64,000 nucleotides of DNA from Mesostigma viride (lineage: Eukaryota > Streptophyta > Mesostigmatophyceae > Mesostigmatales > Mesostigmataceae), in contig RPFO01000065.1 in assembly GCA_009746045.1 (NCBI GenBank), forward strand, positions 7,139,210-7,203,209. The letters run 5' to 3'. Below the pieces are notes generated by a model. That model did no database searches. It worked only from the letters and a program-made list of their open reading frames with translations, and was not told where the DNA came from. How positions within the stretch are numbered: position 1 is the first letter of the stretch; the number at the start of each line of letters is the position of its first letter. This document shows positions 58,876 through 64,000 of the stretch, piece by piece. Made by a program: the position numbers and the translations under genes.

Positions 58876-60865
58876 TCGCTTGATCCTGTGGGACGCTATA
58901 GAGATTAAAAGAACCATGAACATACACAGTTGTCCATATCAAGATGATGACATGGCATGCTATACCCTCCTGTCAGGACCTACTAATCACCCACCCAGCC
59001 CATCTAAATGACCCCTGGCATGCCCCCTACAGAAGTACCCCCCAGTTAGGACCTAGGTTATACCCCTCTGGTCCAAACCCCGATCTGTCCTCAGAAGGTT
59101 AAACGCTAAGAATTAAGCTCAATAAATTGATGATATAATAATGAATTGGATATATATAACTCTCACCTTGGCACCAGGGCCTTCTTGTTTAGAATGAGCG
59201 GCGCGTCGCCAGAATGCAGCTTGGGATGATGAGACTTCTTGGAGCTGACTTGGCCTGGGATATTGCTTGCCGCGGCGATAAAAATTACCCAGAGGCTTAG
59301 TAAGGAATAGGCACTACGCCTGGCCATATTGCGGCAGTCCTATCCAACCCTAGCTATAGTCAGCTGGGTTGCCAGCTCACATCGAATGAGTTGTGACGTG
59401 ACCGCATCACGTATAAGGACACGAGGCAAATTTACCAGCGAGCATCCACTGTTGCCTACCTGCTTACCAGCTGAAGCGCCGATGTTACAGGTTCTTCTCG
59501 AATTAAAAGGCTCATTCAGAAACAAAATTAAGGACGTAGTTGGCCTACCTAATAATACTGAATGAGGGTGTACATCGCATATATAGTAGGAATCTCACGC
59601 GACGCAGTTACGTGTAAATAAATGTATAGTAGGAAAACTGGAAAAGCTGATTCCCATGACGACTGATTCCCATGACGACATCGTATATATATCCTGCAAA
59701 AGCCCGTAAAAAAAAAGTTACCCCGGCCCGCTCGATACGTGTGGACTGTGGTATGTGGAGTACCAAGCTAATAGCGATCATCATGCCGCGCCCGAATAAT
59801 ATTGTCGGCCGGCCGGCTCACAGGCTGTCAGTCGGATCCCACGCCGGCCATATCTAAACATATTAAACGCCAGACTGCGATCCTCCTCGGGAGTCGGGGC
59901 TCGGAGAGACCAATATATAGGCGTTTAATATATCCGGCCCTCGGCCGCTACTGTATAGAGATTCTCTGCTGCCCATGTGCTTCACGTACCAATCGTAATG
60001 CTTCCCGTGATAATGCACTCGCGTCCGATCAAAATGTCGAGAAAGCAAACAGTCTACACGCGATAAAACTGGGCTGCTAGCTTTTCAGGACTGGTTTTAC
60101 CATGCCTTAAAATTCCATTAGCTTACTTTTAAAACCATGGCTGACTAATTTTGGCTAATTTGCAGGTATTTGTGCCGCACCGCCCGCATGCATGGCCCGG
60201 GACGAGTCTCGAAGACGTAAGGGCATTACGTCGGAGTTTACGTACAGATCTGGAATAAAAAAACAGATCTGCATATACGCCTAGCCATCTGTATTTTTCG
60301 GGCCCTAACTTTTCAGATCTGTCAAAAGCTCCAAAATAAAATGTCCCCTGTCGGTTTTCTAGCTACCAAACAAACAAAGGAAGTGTAACTACAATTCTTT
60401 GACTGTCAAAAGTGCTTCTTTCGCGGTAAGAAACAAAGAAAATAATATAAAATCTTTGACCGCACATGCAGGAGCATATACCTGGGGAAGGGGGAAGGAG
60501 CTTGACTTTGGAAAGACGTGGAGTAGTTCGCACATGGGCACACGATACATACATGTAGCAAGTTCAGGGCAAAATATGCGTGCTGACTGCTGACGGGGCA
60601 CCACGGCGCGCGTGCGAGTGCCACCCCTGGTCACAATTACAGCCAGCTGTGCCACGTGATCGATGGCCATGGCGTAGCACCGCGTGGCCCAGCCATTATT
60701 GATGCCAGTAGGAAATATCTCCTCAGATATTAACATGTCGAACGTGGATTAATGGAATAGGACTGTTTTTTGATCGCCGGGGTTTGGTTTGAACTGAAAA
60801 TCCACATGGTAAATTGGCACGTTGACCCCATACTGTGATCTGGGCCAACTCGCTGCTGGGAGACC
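58876..60865. other. Intergenic region between divergent GT14 and ICP55-like genes
   Basis: No gene is recognised; ORFs are short and in mixed frames. Two sequences resembling the retroposon hairpins (GTGACGTGACCGCATCACG at 59394 and CGCGACGCAGTTACGTG at 59597) occur without full elements. Confidence 0.4.
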
Positions 60866-63325
60866 ATGGCATTCCGTCTGTTGCGAGATTGCCATCGTCT
60901 ATTTAACCAGCCCAGAGTTCTTCGGCCTGCTACCCAAGGCCACTGGAGCAGCTCCACGTGGTCGTTGCTTCTGCAGACCAATGCTGGCAGTGTGTATTCC
61001 ATCTCGTTATTTTCCACGGTCGCCGGGCAAGCGCGTGCAGGTCAACCGACGTATGCGACGCATCCTGAGGTATGTATCCAGATGGCTGGGCGGTCATTCC
61101 GTTATCACGGATTTGTTAAATTATTTCATCGCCGAACTGCTAGCTCGACCTAACCGTATCGTTCCAGTATGGTGGCTGGGCCAGTTGGCTGACGTACGTC
61201 CTGCGCGGTGCAGGATTAACAAAACCATGGGGCGTTTGTGCGTTATGGTAACACATGCCATGATAGCCCAGCGTTGGAAGCTAGGCGCCTCGTCCGAGTG
61301 CACCATTGTGCGATGAGGCAATTTTCTCTTTTGTACACTTCCTTCCGCCTAAACAATCCAGGATTCTAGACAGTGACACGCACGTCTAGTGACAACGCCC
61401 GGTATTTCACCTCTGCCAATGATTCTACGATAGCCTTTTCGAGAGGAAGGCCGGCTTGCCGAGGCGATAGCTTCGTGCCACGTCGTACATGCAGGCTTCC
61501 TGTGGTCCTTGCTTGGAGGGTCGACAGACCATGGGCTTGCGTAGCTCATATTGGACGGACACGCAGTTTTATCGCCAACCACGGCGCATACTGGCCCAAA
61601 ACTAGTAGATCGCTGACCGTCAGCCATCTTGTTCAAGAACGCTTAATGAAAATGTCGCAGGAATGTTTAATGATTCTATGACGTGTTTCTGACGCTAAAA
61701 TGGTAAGGAAATAATAGGCATGACTTGCTACATTGACAGGTTGATGGGTAGTGATTTTATTAGCAACGTTACCTGGGCGGAGTAGTCTGTTTTGATCAAG
61801 CACAGCTGATGCGATATATTTGTGTATATGTATCGTCAACCCACCACCACCACCATCATCATTGCCACCACATACGCATGCGCCCGTGCACACACACACA
61901 ATCCCCCCCATTCTCCCCTTTTGCCCTCCGCCTCACACCCCTATGCGTGGTCCCTCACAGATCTTCAGCGCCCCTGCGCTGATTTCTAATGATTTGCCTT
62001 CACACGAGCTCCTTCTCTCCTCAACGCACTCCGTGTATCCACCCCAGGCAACCAGCAATGAGAAACTATGAACTATTCTGGATAACTTCATTGAGAGAGA
62101 TAGCAAACAGGATCCCCGAACGTAGTCTCTAGGTTCCCATAATGTAGTTCCTTACAAGACCCCCTGACGGGATCCCCTGGCATGATTTCTGACAAACTCC
62201 CCTAATCGTGGGTTTCCTTTATTGAACGTTCACTCTGCATGATGCCTTCCTTTGCACAACCCAAAGCCAAACCATTTTTTCTTTCGCACAACAACTTGTT
62301 TCCCCCGGCTCCCAAACTTTCATACCCACTGCGTTTGGCCTTGCCCTCAACCACTTCACCATCCAAAAATAGATCGTGGGCCCCGACGAGCTTACCCCCG
62401 GCATCAAGGTGAGCGAGTATGCGGCCCGTCGCGCAGCGCTGTTGGAGCGGCTGCCCCCCAAGAGCGCTGTCCTGCTCACGTCACAACCCGCGCAGTACAT
62501 GTCGGGCATCATACCGTACCCGTACCGCCAGGTGAGTGCGGGGGGGGGTGCTAGGGGGGGCAGGGGTGTGGGGGGTAGTGCTATGCAGGGCATGGGGTAC
62601 AGGGCAGTGAAAATTTGGTCGGATACTCAGATTTGGACACCGGACCTATAGCACGATTTCGCGACTTTAGGGGTCTCCTGATCCTAAAGCATCCCAAACT
62701 ATTGCCCAACTGCGAAAAGGCTCGTTACGGGAGAGCAGTGCTTGTGTGTCTGAAATTCCCTCATATTTACCAGCGGACATCATCTAACTGCGCCAGCCCC
62801 AGGGGGGTGAAAGTGACTCACTGTGTAAGTAATAGACAGCGGGGCACAGAATAGGGGGGCATGCGGCAGGCCCATGGTATAGAAACCAGGCATAAGGCCT
62901 CCACATAGAAACCAAGCGTAAAGCACCCATATAGAAAGCATGCGTAAGGCCCCCACATAGAAAGCATGCGTAAGGCCTCCATATAGAAACCTGGCATAAG
63001 GCCTCCATATAGAAACCAAGCGTAAGATATATGTGTGTCTAGCTTTGCGTACCGCCTAGGACGCCACCCTGGCATGCATGCATGTCGCTGCCCCTCACAA
63101 CGCTGTCGTCTACTGCCCCATTCATCTCGGCGTTGCCCTTCATCTTCTGAATCCCCCCTGCCTCATGAGTCCCAAAGGGGCTCCTGCCTACTGACCTAAA
63201 GAGAGGTAGTGGCTCCTGCCCTCGTGGCTGGGCTTTCCTTGCTCTGATGCTGTCGCAGGACGCCGATTTCTTCTACTTCACGGGGCTGACACAGCCAGCC
63301 TGTGCGATGCTGCTCGAGAGAGGAG
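60866..63325 (+). CDS. ICP55/XPNPEP3-type mitochondrial Xaa-Pro aminopeptidase, 5' part
   Basis: Three exons are visible: 60866-61069 (68 codons), 62373-62531 and 63259-63325. Phases fit (0, 0, then 1) and the gene continues past the right edge. Exon 1 codes an Arg/Ser-rich mitochondrial leader ending GQPTYATHPE. Exon 2 codes ELTPGIKVSEYAARRAALLE and AVLLTSQPAQYMSGIIPYPY. Exon 3 codes DADFFYFTGLTQPACAMLLE. These are the successive blocks of the aminopeptidase P N-terminal domain (AMP_N) in the ICP55 subfamily (GQPTxxTHP, E-(L/I)-TPGI, P-Y-x-x-RQDAD-(Y/F)-x-Y-x-TG). The enzyme trims one residue from imported proteins after the processing peptidase (family knowledge). The metal-binding catalytic domain lies outside the window. 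Confidence 0.87.
62876..63035. repeat. ~24-bp tandem repeat in ICP55-like intron 2
   Basis: About six units of CATATAGAAACCAAGCGTAA plus GGCC, with alternating CAGGCATAA and GCATGCGTAA variants. Confidence 0.93.
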
Positions 63326-63489
63326 GTAGGGCGGTCATGAATCGTGTCCAGAAGTATGATGATCAGTGCATGACAACGATGACGATGGCGATTACGACCA
63401 CCAATACCAACACCAACACGACCAACAACACCATCCTTCCTTCCTGTGGGTTGGTTCTCAGCATCAGCCCCCCACACCCACACTCACCC

Positions 63490-63622
63490 TACTAATGCTA
63501 CCTACTAATGCTACCTACTAATACTACCTACTAATGCTACCCACTAATGCTACCTACTAATGCTACCTACTAATGCTACCCACTAATGCTACCTACTAAT
63601 GCTACCTACTAATGCTACCGCT
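63490..63622. repeat. ~13-bp (CTACTAATGCTAC)n repeat in ICP55-like intron 3
   Basis: About ten units, with ACC and CCC variants. Confidence 0.95.
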
Positions 63623-63674
63623 AGCAATAAAGCTCATGTACTGGTAATCTTTCAGGCCTGCGCTCATCGATCTG

Positions 63675-63955
63675 GTTGCTGGTTGCTGGTTGGTGGTTGG
63701 TGGTTGGTGGTTGGTGGTTGGTGGTCGCTGGTTGCTGGTTGCTGGTCGCTGGTCGCTGGTCGCTGGTCGCTGGTCGCTGGTCGCTGGTCGCTGGTCGCTG
63801 GTCGCTGGTCGCTGGTCGCTGGTCGCTGGTCGCTGGTCGCTGGTCGCTGGTCGCTGGTCGCTGGTCGCTGGTCGCTGGTCGCTGGTCGCTGGTCGCTGGT
63901 CGCTGGTCGCTGGTCGCTGGTCGCTGGTCGCTGGTCGCTGGTCGCTGGTCGCTGG
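63675..63955. repeat. 7-bp (TCGCTGG)n minisatellite in ICP55-like intron 3
   Basis: A short TTGCTGG/TTGGTGG lead-in, then about 34 nearly perfect TCGCTGG units. Confidence 0.97.
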
Positions 63956-64000
63956 CCGTCTCAGCAACCTCTTACTAGTCATAGGCAGGAGTATAAGGCT

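Overview
The window is nuclear DNA of a eukaryote, most likely a green alga (Viridiplantae, probably a chlorophyte). Genes are split by many GT-AG introns. There is a plant-type (TTTAGGG)n tract at 35721-35822. The host genes are a family GT14 Branch-domain glycosyltransferase, a mitochondrial-type MscS channel, a Rab escort protein and an ICP55-like aminopeptidase. The species cannot be fixed from this sequence.

Layout. 1-8250: a decayed Ty1/copia-type LTR retrotransposon, itself hit by a 1.7-kb insertion and by a 587-bp CACTA-type element. 8787-11520: a Ty3/gypsy-type gag-protease remnant on the minus strand, with a Cauli_VI / RNase H1 N-terminal-like ORF upstream. 12968-20845: a GAC/GAA microsatellite split by a 6.8-kb segment with 36-bp terminal inverted repeats and arrays of GTGACA/TGTGATA motifs. 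This segment is the best candidate for an undescribed mobile element. 20845-25000: a short K/P-rich coding remnant, a retroposon, a coiled-coil (gag-like) remnant and the MscS gene. 26752-44998: a 15-exon Rab escort protein gene of 18.2 kb whose introns are full of mini- and microsatellites, retroposons and telomere-like sequence. 45390-48350: LINE fragments and two long palindromes. 48350-53162: a degenerate Helitron (Rep plus truncated PIF1 helicase) with a retroposon inserted in its ORF. 53163-55430: satellite arrays. 55435-56190: another LINE fragment carrying a nested retroposon. 56366-58333: the GT14 gene on the minus strand. 60866 to the right edge: the 5' part of an ICP55/XPNPEP3-type gene.

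The host genes serve separate housekeeping roles (vesicle traffic, mitochondrial ion flux, mitochondrial protein processing, glycan synthesis); nothing suggests a shared pathway. The unifying feature is the mobile DNA. At least four retroposon copies have clear target-site duplications and (TTAA)n-type tails. They belong to a small family in which a 3' hairpin plus AATT tail recurs in the resident LINE, which suggests a LINE/SINE partnership.
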